From Vanilla planifolia (Eukaryota; Streptophyta; Magnoliopsida; Asparagales; Orchidaceae): DNA of 64,000 nt. The first letter of the stretch is position 1. Every line of letters starts with the position of its first letter. Made by a program: the position numbers and the translations under genes. Where the stretch lies: contig CM043875.1 in assembly GCA_023846275.1 (NCBI GenBank), forward strand, positions 1,299,569 through 1,363,568, written 5' to 3'. The notes beneath the pieces were generated by a model that ran no database searches, was not told the origin of the DNA, and saw only the letters and a list, made by a program, of their open reading frames with translations. Positions 1 to 12,600 of this stretch are shown here, piece after piece.

Positions 1-519
1 CAGCTGAAATGTTGTTCCTTAGGGACAACATTTCATAACAAAAGAAAGCTGTATCTTCAAACAATTCCATAACTTGATCACAATGTGAAATTGAAGGCCG
101 ACTGAGAAACCAAACAGAAGCCGTAAAGCTTCAGGTAGGCAAAGAAAGATCTCTTCGGTTTCTCAGTTAGGATGCATGGAATTTTCATCATAAAGCATGA
201 AATGTTTAAGAAAGCTTTAAGTGCAAAAACATGTCTAAGTAAGCGTTTCATCAGAATGTTTCAATTCCACTAAGAGGATTACATGTTTGATCAATCAAAC
301 ACAGATTCCATTGGGGTGAACCTAAACAGAACGAAAAATAAACCTTCCTGAATCACATGTGATGGCATAATTAATAATAAGGCTTACAGCTTATCTTCTG
401 AGAATGTCAATTGAGTAACAACAGCTTGGTTTAGTAGGAAGAAGGCCAAAAGCTCCAGATTTTTAACAACCTTCACAAAAAAGTAAAATATTGGAAGGAT
501 AAGCATGAGAGTTATTTAC
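1..519 (-). other. AHL intron 4, 5' part
   Basis: This AT-rich sequence follows the exon 4 donor in gene direction. No coding similarity to the AHL tail is visible, so the last exon or exons lie outside the window. Confidence 0.7.
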
Positions 520-681
520 CTGTACAGGACTAGCTGCAACCAAAAGACCAGCAATTCCTCCTCCTACGACACGGCCATCGGGGCTTGCCAAAGAGACACT
601 CATCCCGCCCGATCTGCTTCTTGTATCTCCATTCTCATTTGGCATGAATGATCCAGACAAGGACAAAAGCTCAAACCGTCC
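520..681 (-). CDS. AHL coding exon 4 (PPC domain end)
   Basis: The 162 bases (54 codons) encode GRFELLSLSGSFMPNENG and continue to GLLVAASPVQ. The acceptor is TTAGCAG and the donor CAG|GTAAAT. Family members continue with VVVGSF or similar, which must lie in an exon to the left of base 1. Confidence 0.95.
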
Positions 682-3600
682 CTGCTAAATAGCACAAGTA
701 GTAATGCACAAAGCAAAGAACTTTGGAATATGAAATAGAAAGCTTCATCTAGTCATGAATTACTACTATTTGCTAATACTATCTCGAGTGTTTTAAAAAC
801 AGCCATGTCACAGCTTCTACAAAATATATTACTACAAAGAGTTAGTCGAAGTTCAGTAAGCCAATAAAAGACCATCTAAACGACCTTCATGCAGACCAAG
901 AAAAGTTCATTTTACTAATAAAAGGGGATTTCAGATAAAATCATTTGCCTTCCAAATAATAATTTAACACGTTACCTCTTTCAGTTGGGTGAACATAAAG
1001 CTGAATTAACTTGGCAGAACAGAATTATTATACTAGGAGCAAGATCAGACGAACAGAGATAACGGTAATTGTAACGATCTTTTCACTTTGCTTCCACAAT
1101 TTTAACACTTCATACCCATCCTAAGATAAGATCTCACTCATGTATGTGGATGAGTGGGTGGTGGGTGGGGGGTGGGGGTTGTGTCTTTATCCTTTCTACT
1201 CACAATTTCTTAGGTCAAGTAAAGAAAAAATGATTGGGCATCATACCCTTATTTTCTTTGTAGCTTGAGCAAAGCATTCTCAATATTGCCCCATGGTCAT
1301 TATTCTCGAACATGACTGCACTACGAACATGCTTGGGCATTTTACTTAAGGTTGTTCCCAAGATAAGAAATTTTATTACTTTAGTTTTTTGCATGATTAA
1401 GGTTTAAGTGAACCTTTAAAATGGGAAATAACATAAATTTCAATATTGTAACCTTTATAACTTCAAGCATTAGAGTTCTCCTAATATAACATTGGGATAG
1501 TACACCAATTTTCATTTGGATGTGTTGGCAAGAAATCAACAAATCACAAATGTTTATCATGCATTAATTGGCCCAAATGTTGTTACAGGCATACAATAGT
1601 GTGACCATATAGGCAGAGCTTTCCCATGAGTTCGGATCACCATGTTTTCTTTAATAAAATTCTAAAGGTCCAAATAAACTAGTCATATTTAAAGATTGAA
1701 TCATCATAACTATTTCCCCTTTAAAAATGCATTGCCATGACAAAATCCATCTTTTTCAATATGGTTATTGTTACGTTAATCAGATCAAATCACAACAAAC
1801 CAAAATAAATGATACAAAAATTTACATGGAAAACCCAAATGAAAAAAAACCACGTGAGAGCATGAGCAAAAAAAATTATTATAATTAAAGATTACAAAAA
1901 AGTTTTGGAGGAGAAAAAAACTGCCTTAAAATCGCCATAAAACCATAAACCAACATAACATTAATAGACAGGTTTAGGATAAAACGAAACTCGGGGGTTC
2001 GACTAAACAGTCCTTTGGCACGAATCAATTCAAGACAACATTAATAGTTGTGTCACCACAACTGTGCTCATTTCAATAACAAAGACACATGATGTTTTAC
2101 AACTTTCTTGGTATAAATTGGCTCATTATTGGCAACTCTTGAGTCTCAAGCTTGCAACATACTGTTGTCTATGAAAGCAATATGCCATCAACTGTGACCA
2201 TATGGGGAAAAAGGCTTGCATAATACTACTACTAAACAATGCTACCATCAATTTTTTGGATTGCACATAATTCTACGATCACGAGTGACTAGTAGCCATA
2301 AATAGAAATATATTGTTTTAAAATTCTTTTAGAAACTTTCAACAATCAAGGAGCAATTGATGGAAATATAAAAAATAAGGACAGTAATTAAATTATTTAG
2401 CAAATAGAGCATAGAGGATGAGCCTTTAACTAGTTCATTTGATATTTGCCACAACTTATTGGAACATTATACGTGAAGAAAGATTTAGCAAGTGGAGTAG
2501 AGGGGATTGCCAATTTTCATTTGACTTAGCTAACAAAGTTGCAAAGTTCAAATCCACATCGAACAAAGAGCTGAAGAATTCATGTCAAATATGACGATGA
2601 GTTTTAGAACCTTTTCACCTTTAAAACATGCAATTGCTTAGGTTATTTTACAGGGAGTGACAATGAACAAAAAAAATTCAAACAATATCAACAATATTGA
2701 ATACTTGGTTATTTTGGTTCAATTTAGAAAAAAAACTGTTAGTAAACAATGAACAAGAAGTAGTTATTCAGTTTGGTCATGTTTTTCAACCAACTACATA
2801 TAAATTTTGTTAGTAAACATGATCTTCAACCTTATTGATTAATTCAACTTGTCCATTTGCCAAACTAATAAAATGTATACCCCCAATAACAATAGGAATC
2901 ACTAGCTCGCTTTGTCACGTTTGTTACACTGCAGTCTCTCATTAGTTCCAATGTGGTCATCCACCTCACCAAAGACTAAATCAAGTTGCCTTGATATTTA
3001 GGCCATTAACACCAGGATGTGGTGAACTTGATGAGTCCCTCCAGCCAATTCAACACTCATGGGTTCCTCTTCTTTCAGCTGTATCATCAAGTCTCCTCTT
3101 GGTTCATTTTTTTTTTGTTAATCATGTTTTACATGCATTGCTATAAGTTATTTGACAACATACACTGCTAGACAGATTTGCTAACTCAAGACCTACATGG
3201 ATTGCATTACAAGAGTCATATAAGCTCTAGTGCAACCCTAGGTTGATCTTTTGGCATAAATAAAAAGTTCTAACAAGAAAAATAATTATTCAAATTAAAT
3301 AAATTTTATCAGAATTTTGTATTCGCTTCAACAAAAAGTAAGGCCATGAAAATACTAAGTCAATCAAAATCATTTCTCAAGTTTATTGACTATTAATCCG
3401 CTCCCCTATTTGTCTTCCTACTGCTGAGAAAGTCAGGAAAATAAATAAAGAATATAATTTGAACATTGTGTCCAATTAATGAAGCGTGCAAAATTTAGAT
3501 TATTACTAATCCCCCTAACAACAAATGCCAGGACCTTAGCATTGTATGATTTGTAGTTAATCATTCAGTCAGTTATTAATCTATTAGATTAAGTAATTCA

Positions 3601-6600
3601 AAAAATACAAGGATTAACAACAGTTAAGTTACAGATATAGAGGAACTACCTAGAAACATTAAAATGACTTGAGCACTATTCACTTGTAAATCGTTCACAG
3701 CCATAACACCAGCATATTCTCACAATGAATAAAAGCTAATGGCACAATTGGGCCAAAATTTCTTGTACATTAAATAACAATAAGATAGTTCAAAGAAATA
3801 AATCAAACTCTTGAAATTCCCCCATTAAAGCATGCTAAAGCAATTTGTATAATGTGAATACAGACTTTATACAAGAAAATTCTGTAACTAACTGTGGTTC
3901 TTGGTAGACAAAAATTCTTTTGACAATTGTTTGAAACTTGTAAGTTCTTTGTAGCTAAAAGCCCAGACGGATTATTGAATCATAAACCTTTTAAATTGTC
4001 CCACACGAAAGTCATCATATTTACTTGTACTGCCTAAAAAACATAATGATTCTAGTTCTACATGCATTTTGTAGGGCACCGAGGATTTTTTAGTTTTATG
4101 CACTGTATATTTGTCAATCAGCACCGGCATTTTAACATTTCTTGATAATTAATTAGCAATAGATTAAAACTTCTGGTTTAATGTTTGCTACATTTTCATG
4201 ACCTTTGGCCTCAATTACACTTGTATCTACTAGCAAAAAAGTAAGAAACCTCTAGAAAGATTGACCAGAAAAGCTACTGGAATTAGCAACGAATTTGCAT
4301 ATTCAAAAAACATTCCACTAAATTTACACTACTGTCATCAATTTAATTGAAGAGCACATTGTGGACTACCCAACATGACAACCACTTCAAATATTTTGAA
4401 AGTAAACACATAGAGTCCCCATATGAAGGCATCTGCCCTTTTTAGATGATGATAACACTATTTACACTTAGGGGCATAGCTGATGCCAAAACAAAATACG
4501 GATGAGTTTGAACAAAAATACTAGGTATATAATTCCCTTCCATAATACAAGCCATACACAGAATTAAGACTTACGCACAACTAAAAACATTAAAGGTACT
4601 TAACCCGCTATCACATCCAGTCAAATATTACAAAGAAACAGGCACGTAAAACAAACACTTGACAAATCATAACAAGGACAAGATGTGTAAAATATCAATG
4701 GAAGTTTCAAGCATTTAGACCACTGGGCCCTCTACTGATTGAAGGACTTTCATCCTGCACTCATTTCCCTTCCACATTCTCCATAACCTAGAGCCATCGT
4801 TCATCTTTCAAAACTGTTCCAGCAACTCTAGAAGAAAGGGAATTTTGCTGTAATGCTGCTGAAGATCGTTGACAGCCATTTCTTTCCAGATTCAATGGAT
4901 TTATTACACGCAAAGGTAATTCCTCTTTATCATTAAGTTCATTATGTCTGTAAGAAAGTGAACAAAAAGGCTGGGAAAGAGGCCTCCCAAGAACACTGTT
5001 AGCTGTAACCGGGATGCCAATGTTACCAACATGTCCTCGGTTGTGAAGGAAAGATTCTATTTTCACCTCCTCTCTAACCATATCACCAGTACCTCCTACC
5101 CAAGCCCTAATGTTGTGAAACCCAACCTTCACACATTACAAAGAGTCACCTAATCGAATCCAATATTGCCACCTTCAAGCCTTATGATCTGTGTCCAATC
5201 AAGTTTTAGGCCATTGTTTTTCAAGCATTCCCACGACATGTCACTTTGGAGCCACTAGAGATCAATTTTCAAGTCATGCTATTAACTATAAGAATATTCC
5301 TCCATAATTAGTCTTATAAATCTTTAAAGAGCATCAAGAATCACTATAATTAGTTACAAGTCTCTAGATGATGCACAGAGCCATCTCATTCTCTTATAAA
5401 GTTCCCTTCTATGACAACGAGATTATCGAGTTATTTTCCAAAGCAATGTCTTTTCTATTTTTTTATAACCTTTTTTATATATTCCTATGATAGCTAACAT
5501 GACATTAGGTTTAAACCACTATAATTAATATTTGGATGTGTATGGATCATGCTTCATACAATTCTTACGATATTTATAGATTTTATATTTCATTTATTGA
5601 TAACTACTCTAAATTTATATAATATTATCTTTTAAAAAATTTGAAATTACTATCACTTTTGTGTTTTTTAAACACAAATAGTTGAACTCCAATTTAATCA
5701 CAAAATTTTATCTTTTCAAACTAATAATCAAAATGAATTCCAACCACTTAATACCTTCCCATTAAAACATGGTATTGTCCATAGACTTACATGCCTATAT
5801 ACTTATGAACAAAATTGTGCAATTGAACATCATTATTATCAAATTGTTGAGTTCTAACTTGCAAAGCTTCCTTGTGCTTCTCTTCCTCTCAATTATGGAA
5901 CTATGCCTTTGAGATAGCCATATACCTTATTACTCTTTCGCTATCCAAATCTACTCATATGCAAAACACTTAATTTTGATTACAATGGTTTACCATTGAT
6001 TAATCATTTCTTAGAGTCTTTAGTTGCTTGTACTTTCATCAGTTATAACTCTACATTAAACATAAACTAGCTTATTTTTTCCACTATTTTTATTTTATTT
6101 GGTATCCAAACAATTTTAATAAGTATTGTTGTTTGAATTTATAATCTCAAAAAATTTATTAGTTGTCACATTTGCTTTGATTAGCTATCTTTCCAATACA
6201 ATCCATTCACCTACTATAACTTCTAACCAAACTACACCTCCTTGGGTAACAATACTAGTTTTTGCTTCCTGTCTCCAACAATCCCACAGTTATTCCCATA
6301 GACTCCAAGCCTAAACCTTATTTCACTTACAAAATTTATCAAATCATCATGTTTGCTCTAATAAGCAATCTTTTTGATACAAAATTAGTTAGCTTCTACC
6401 CAAACAACTCCTTTTTAGTTAACAATATATTATGCTTTGCTCTCTATCTCTAGTAATCCCACTACAACTATTCTAATACACTCCGACCCTCTATCCACTA
6501 TTTCACTCGCAAAACCTATCCTTCCATAGAAGAAACCTAATCTAGCGACTCCCATCTCTCAATCTACTATTCCGTTAATCATAACCAATCCATCTTTCAA

Positions 6601-9600
6601 CATAGATCCTACACATCTAACCAACAATATTTCAACCACAAATTCTCGTTCTATGGTTTTAAGGAACATAGATGATGCTTGGAAAACAAATCCTTGATAT
6701 GCAACATATGCTAGAGTTGATTTTACCAAAATTGAGCCCACATGCTTCACTCGAGCAAAATAGGTTCTCCAGTGGCATACAACTATGGCTGATGAAATCA
6801 ATAAGTAGCTTTGAAATCATACATGCACTTTTGTGCCTCCTATAGAGAACTATTTTATTGTATAAATGGCTTTTTAAGATCAAGAGAAATGCGGATGGCT
6901 CAATTTATAGATACAACGAACATAGTTACCAAAGAGTTTCATCAACAACCAAAAGTGAATTACATTGGAACTTTCAACTCAATGGTCAAGCCCACCACAA
7001 TTGCATTATCTTATATCTTGCATTATCTCTATTAACATGGCATTCACAATGCCTTCTTACATGTTGATCCTTTGAAGAAATATAAATAAGTTGGCCTTAA
7101 TGATTTACTCACCTACGTTTTTTATCATATGCTTGCCAACTACATCACTTTATCTATGGCTTGCATGATATCACAAGTTATTACCTCATTTACTCGATGA
7201 TGACTTTGTGACCACTAAAACTATAACTTCTCTTTTTATTCAAAGAATTGCCACCATCATCACAATATTGCTTGTTTATGTTAATGATATTGTTATTGCT
7301 AACAAGGATGCATCCCACATTCAAAGAATTATTACTAGCCTTAGAAACCAATTTATGAACAATAAGTTGGGTAGCTTATGTTTCTTCTTTGGACTATTAC
7401 TAGTGCCAATTGTTGATGGCTTTATTCTCTTCCAATAACAATATATTCAAGAGCTACTTTGTTCACAACAACAAATTCAAGACATGCAACATTGACATCT
7501 TAATGAGCCTTTACAAGTTCTTACTCTCATTTCAATAGACATAATCTCTCCAAATTGTGTAATGTTACTATCCAAAGATCCATCTGTTCATCAAAGCATT
7601 ACTGGTGTTATATAGACTCTCACCACTAAACGATTGAATACCTCCTTTGACATTAACAAACTGTGTCAGCATATACACTCACATAGACAACTCAATAAGA
7701 GGCAATTAGACACCTTAAAACAAACTTTTTCTTTTGAACTTTTCTTTTATCACTCTACGAAACCACAATTATATGTCTTTTCTGACCAACCATGCATCCT
7801 GAAAATGCACTCTACTAGTTGCTCTCTAACAAGGTAAACTATCACTCCCTAACTACCATTAAAGCTAAGTTTATTTAGATTACATTTTTGCCTATAAAAA
7901 TTACTTCTCATATACCTCATGCTCTTATGCTATGACATGATAATATCTAAGCTGCATATCTTACAACCAACCCTATTTTTTATAGATAAACCTAACATAA
8001 TGAGACTGATTTTTATTTTGTTCGTAAACATGTTGTGCAAGGATCTCTCCTAGTTCTTTTCTTTTCCTTAAAAGATTAACTGGTGGATATCTTAAACAAG
8101 CCTCTCTTTCTTGTCTTTTTCAGCTATTAGGCACAAAACTCCATTTTAGGTTATTTGACATAAGTTTGTGAGGAGGATGTTAATTGTATGAATATTCTAC
8201 TATAAGTAATCCTACAATTAGCTAAGGAGCATAAATTGATCACTTCAACTGGTTACAAGGAAGTCTCTAGATGATGCCTAATGCTTCCTCATTCCTGTAT
8301 AAAGCTTTTTACTCTTATGATAAGAACAGAGATAGAGTTCTATTCTAAAGCAGTATCTTTCCACTTCTTTATAACCTTCATGTTATAGCTAACACATGTT
8401 AAGGAGTTCGTGACAATCATAATCCATCCAATTGCAATCTTCAAGTAAATTCTTCATTTAAAGTTTTCTTTCAATCTCATGATTTTTGAAGTTTCAAAAT
8501 ATCTAAAATTTGTCTTATATGAAACTGTTTTTCTTGACCAAACAAAATCTAATTCAAAAAAAATCTTAGCATTATAAAAGTTCAAGAATTCCTCTTCAAC
8601 TTTTATGTTTGACACTTTTATTGATTTGACCCTGTTGACATGAAAATTCCAACCTTAAGTAAAACCTATTAAAACTTAAGAGCTTTTTAGCTAAGTCCAG
8701 ATTGGTAAAATTCCTCTACCAAACCATCTATGAAATTTTAAAGGTTACTAGTTAACTCTTAATTCTCCAATTTTTAATGTTTAAAATTTCTAAAAAGTTC
8801 ATTGTTTTCATAATGAACCCAATCTACAAGTTCACTGTTGAAATCCAGCAAGATTTTATTTTATTGATACCAAATTGACATTTACTTATGGTTGTCTAGC
8901 TTTCTCCATGTTCTCTGTTCTGTCTTATCATTGGAGTGAACCATCTCCTCTCGAAGCCATGTCACCTTAATGTTTCTAAGCTTATAAAATGATAAAAACC
9001 AACAGTAACATTGGAAAAAGCCACCCAACTAGTAAACCCTCTTAATTTTCCCCTAACAAACAACTCTTCAAGCCATCACTCCCCTTCAAGTCCTCCTTTG
9101 AAGTTAAGACTATTTAGTGTAAATAATTAGCTCTTTACAAAAAGGGAAAAGACAAAAATAAAAATAAAAAAAAAGAAAAACAAAAAAAAAGAAGCAATTC
9201 AAAATCCAAAACTCTCACACCTTCCCCCCCCCTCCTCTTTCATAACCATGTCTCCATTTTTCACCTTACTTTTCTAACTTCTCTTATCTCCCTCAATTAT
9301 CTCCCAAATCTTCTCCAACACTAGCATCACTCATACCTACTATAAGTCCATATCTAACTTCATTAGCTCTCTCTCCAATCAACCTATAATCTAAATTTAT
9401 TCTATCTTTTATCTATCTTTATCAATTTTATCACTTTGTAACATCCTCCCTTTTTCAATATCATGAATTTAATCTTTAAATATTAGTACTTTTGATTTTG
9501 ACAAGTATCAAAATAAAATATTATTTTTGAGAATGTCTCATAAAACATACTAGTTTGTAAAATACTTTAGATATTAAAAATAAACATATATTTACAAAGT

Positions 9601-12600
9601 ATTCATTAAATGAAAACCAATTGTGTTTGATTTGCAATTTTCAGAGTTCAATAATTTTTTGGTGAATTATTGAAATTAAAAGACAATTTAGAGATTAAAT
9701 GATTTTATTTAAGGATAAAATACTCCTTATCTGCCTGATGTTTAAGAGAGCTATACAAAAGTTTTCAGCTAGCCAAGGGACAAGGATTTAATATGCTGCT
9801 ATTTTGCATATGAAGAAATCAAAGAGTAATGTTAATAAAGGAAGAGAGCAGTTGATGCCAGAGGACTTCTGGCTTGAGGAAAGAAGAGAAAGCTGCAGTA
9901 AAGCAATAACTAGGTGAGGAAGGAGCCGTTGCTGCCCTGTTTAGAGCAGAATCAGTGAGAAAGTGGTGCAATAGAAGAGGCAAAGCTTGAATGGGGCTGC
10001 AGCAGCAATCAGATAAGTTGAAGCAGCTACAGTAGGGCCTTTTCTAAAGCTTGAGGAGAAGCTGAACAAATCAGCGAGGTTGTTTTCAGCATATTAATAG
10101 CATCATTTTCTATATACTATGAGATTAAGACATATACATATAAGTAATACATTTGATTAGAATATATAAATCAAAACATAAAAAAAACCTAATAAAGAAT
10201 CAAAAAAAATGAATTGATAATAGAAAAAGAAAGAAACCAATTCATTCATAAATGATATTATATAAAAATATGACAAAATGTAACGTGAATTGATGATATG
10301 ACTAAGAACATATAAGATTATAATACACTAATAATGATATTAATAAAACATGATGATATGCCTTAATAATAGGTTACGATAATATTATATGAAACGAGGA
10401 ATGAGATTTTTTTAGATATTATCTCATAAATACTAAGACGACTAATCTCTAACACATGGGAAAAAAAAAACAAATCATTTGATAAATGATTTTATATGAA
10501 AATATGACATAAAATGAGATATGAATTAATAATGACTTAGATCAAATAAGTCTTAAAAAACACTAATGAAAATATTAATACACGACAATATATTTTAGTG
10601 ATATGATCTGATGTATAATATGATAAGTAAAATAAGATGTTCTTAAGATATTATCTCAAAAATATCAAGATATATGACTGCTCTCTGACACATAATGTAA
10701 GGCTTGATAGGCACAGGTTATAAACCATGCAATAAAATGTCATCAGAAATCTCATTCTCCGTTACCCCTAGTATTCTGTACAAGATTGATTGGAAAAAAT
10801 GATATGATAAAATTATCTTCAATTACTATTAATAGTTATCATTAATACTTCATGTAGGACACAATGTATTATGGATATGATGTACACAGATGATGTAATT
10901 GAGATGACAAACCAACTATAATGTATTTATGAATCAGGTTTAAATATAATATGATGTTAGACTAGCTAGAAATGAAAAAGAAACAAGATAAGATAAAATT
11001 AAAATAAGATAATAATCATTTAAGAAAATTAAGCCAAGTAAATACGAGACAAAAATGAAAATGAGAAATATGAGATAGATGTCAATATAAGAAACATGTA
11101 GATGAGAAAAATATATTAAGTGATAATTAATGATAATATGATAAAAATGGATGTAGTTATGCCTAAAAAATGGATATAATCATAATTCTATATACATTCA
11201 TACTTATATATAATTGCATGATTTATATAATCACTTGTGTTTACTTGTTCATATACTTCTACATGCATTTATACCTTTTTGTGATTATTACACAAATGTG
11301 ATGTTTTGTTATTGCTCTATTATTATAAGTTATCCTGTTATTAAATTTTATTTAGTATTATTATTCATAAATAACAATTTGCTTATTGTGTTATAAGAAG
11401 CTCATTATTTTCTTACATTATAAGTTGTCTTAGAAAAACCCATAATTGAGAAATGTGTAACAATTAAGATAGGCTTAATAAAATATTTGAGGTATTTTTT
11501 GCAATTAAAATTTTTATTTGATATTATATCTTTTTTGATATTAGAGATAAAAGCACTTATTTTACATGGTATTTTTTAGAAATGTATATATGTGTGTGCA
11601 TTTGTACTTAACTTTTTATGATCAATGTGAATAAATAATTATTAATCTTTGGATTTATCAAATTTATATGGCTTGAGAATGTTTTTGATATGGTATTTCA
11701 CCATCATCTCGTTAATTGCATTTCTTTTGTGTCTTAAATTTCGCATTATACTCTAATGTGTCTCAATTTGTATAATATTTTATGTAAAATCAAGCTATAT
11801 AACAACCGGGGCATGACTCTCATAGCCATACCATTGCTAGTCGCAATACTATTTAAGATAAACTCTATCACAAACACCTTTACCCTCCTCACTTAATCAT
11901 TTTCCCTTTCATCCTCCTTTTCTCCCCATTATCTTCTCTTTTCTCCTTCTCATCCTCCTTTTCTCCTTAATTAACCTACACATACCATTGAGCCCTCATC
12001 AATCATAACCTTGTCACTAACAAACCCACATCCCTACCTTTGGTCTTAAACCAAGGGATAAGGCAACAATAATAGAAAAAGAAAATTTAACAATTGAACC
12101 CCACCTTGAGCTAAGTTCATCACTTGAATCAGTGCTTGACAAAACTAAACATGCCCTGACCATACCTTACACCAAACCTCTATTTAATATACCTAGCACA
12201 CCCTCAATCTACACATGAGCCAACCTTAGCTTGCACCAAAACATGAACTTGTTTCCAAGGGAATTCATAATTGTGGCACATGTTCTGCTATTAAAAACCT
12301 CATAAATTATGATTCTAATTATCTTCCCAATAATTTATGAATTACAACCCCATGTTGCCCAGCTGACTTTGTTTTATTTTTATTATGGTTTATGCCATAA
12401 ATGATACTCCTGCAAAGACAATTTTGAAAATCTCATGTCTAATTCCTCTGTTAGTAAACTGAATAAAGATCTTGTTCATTTCTATTGGATTAAAACTTTC
12501 CCATGCTCCCGTGCTAACTCTTAATCCCATCTTAGACCACAACTTGTGCATTATTCTCCAAAATTCAAGGTCATTCCCATAATCCTTCATTCAAATATAA

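Larger units (their letters stand above)
5277..8394 (+). mobile_element. Fossil Ty1/copia LTR retrotransposon
   Basis: An old, broken copia element runs antisense to the AHL gene. Flanking repeats at 5277-5499 and 8178-8394 share blocks such as TCTCTAGATGATGC and end TAGCTAACA, and a purine-rich GAGGAGGA lies just before the second repeat. Inside, plus-strand pieces resemble copia reverse transcriptase (start near 6855, the FKIKRNADGSI-like region; palm region near 7270-7430 with LVYVNDIV) and RNase H (near 7920-8040). The internal region is only about 2.7 kb and carries many breaks. The strong LTR decay indicates an ancient insertion. Confidence 0.85.

Noticed and set aside
12390-12590. 66-codon minus-strand frame in AHL intron 3
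   Set aside because: It is short, has no recognised family, and shows no splice-compatible link to AHL exons.
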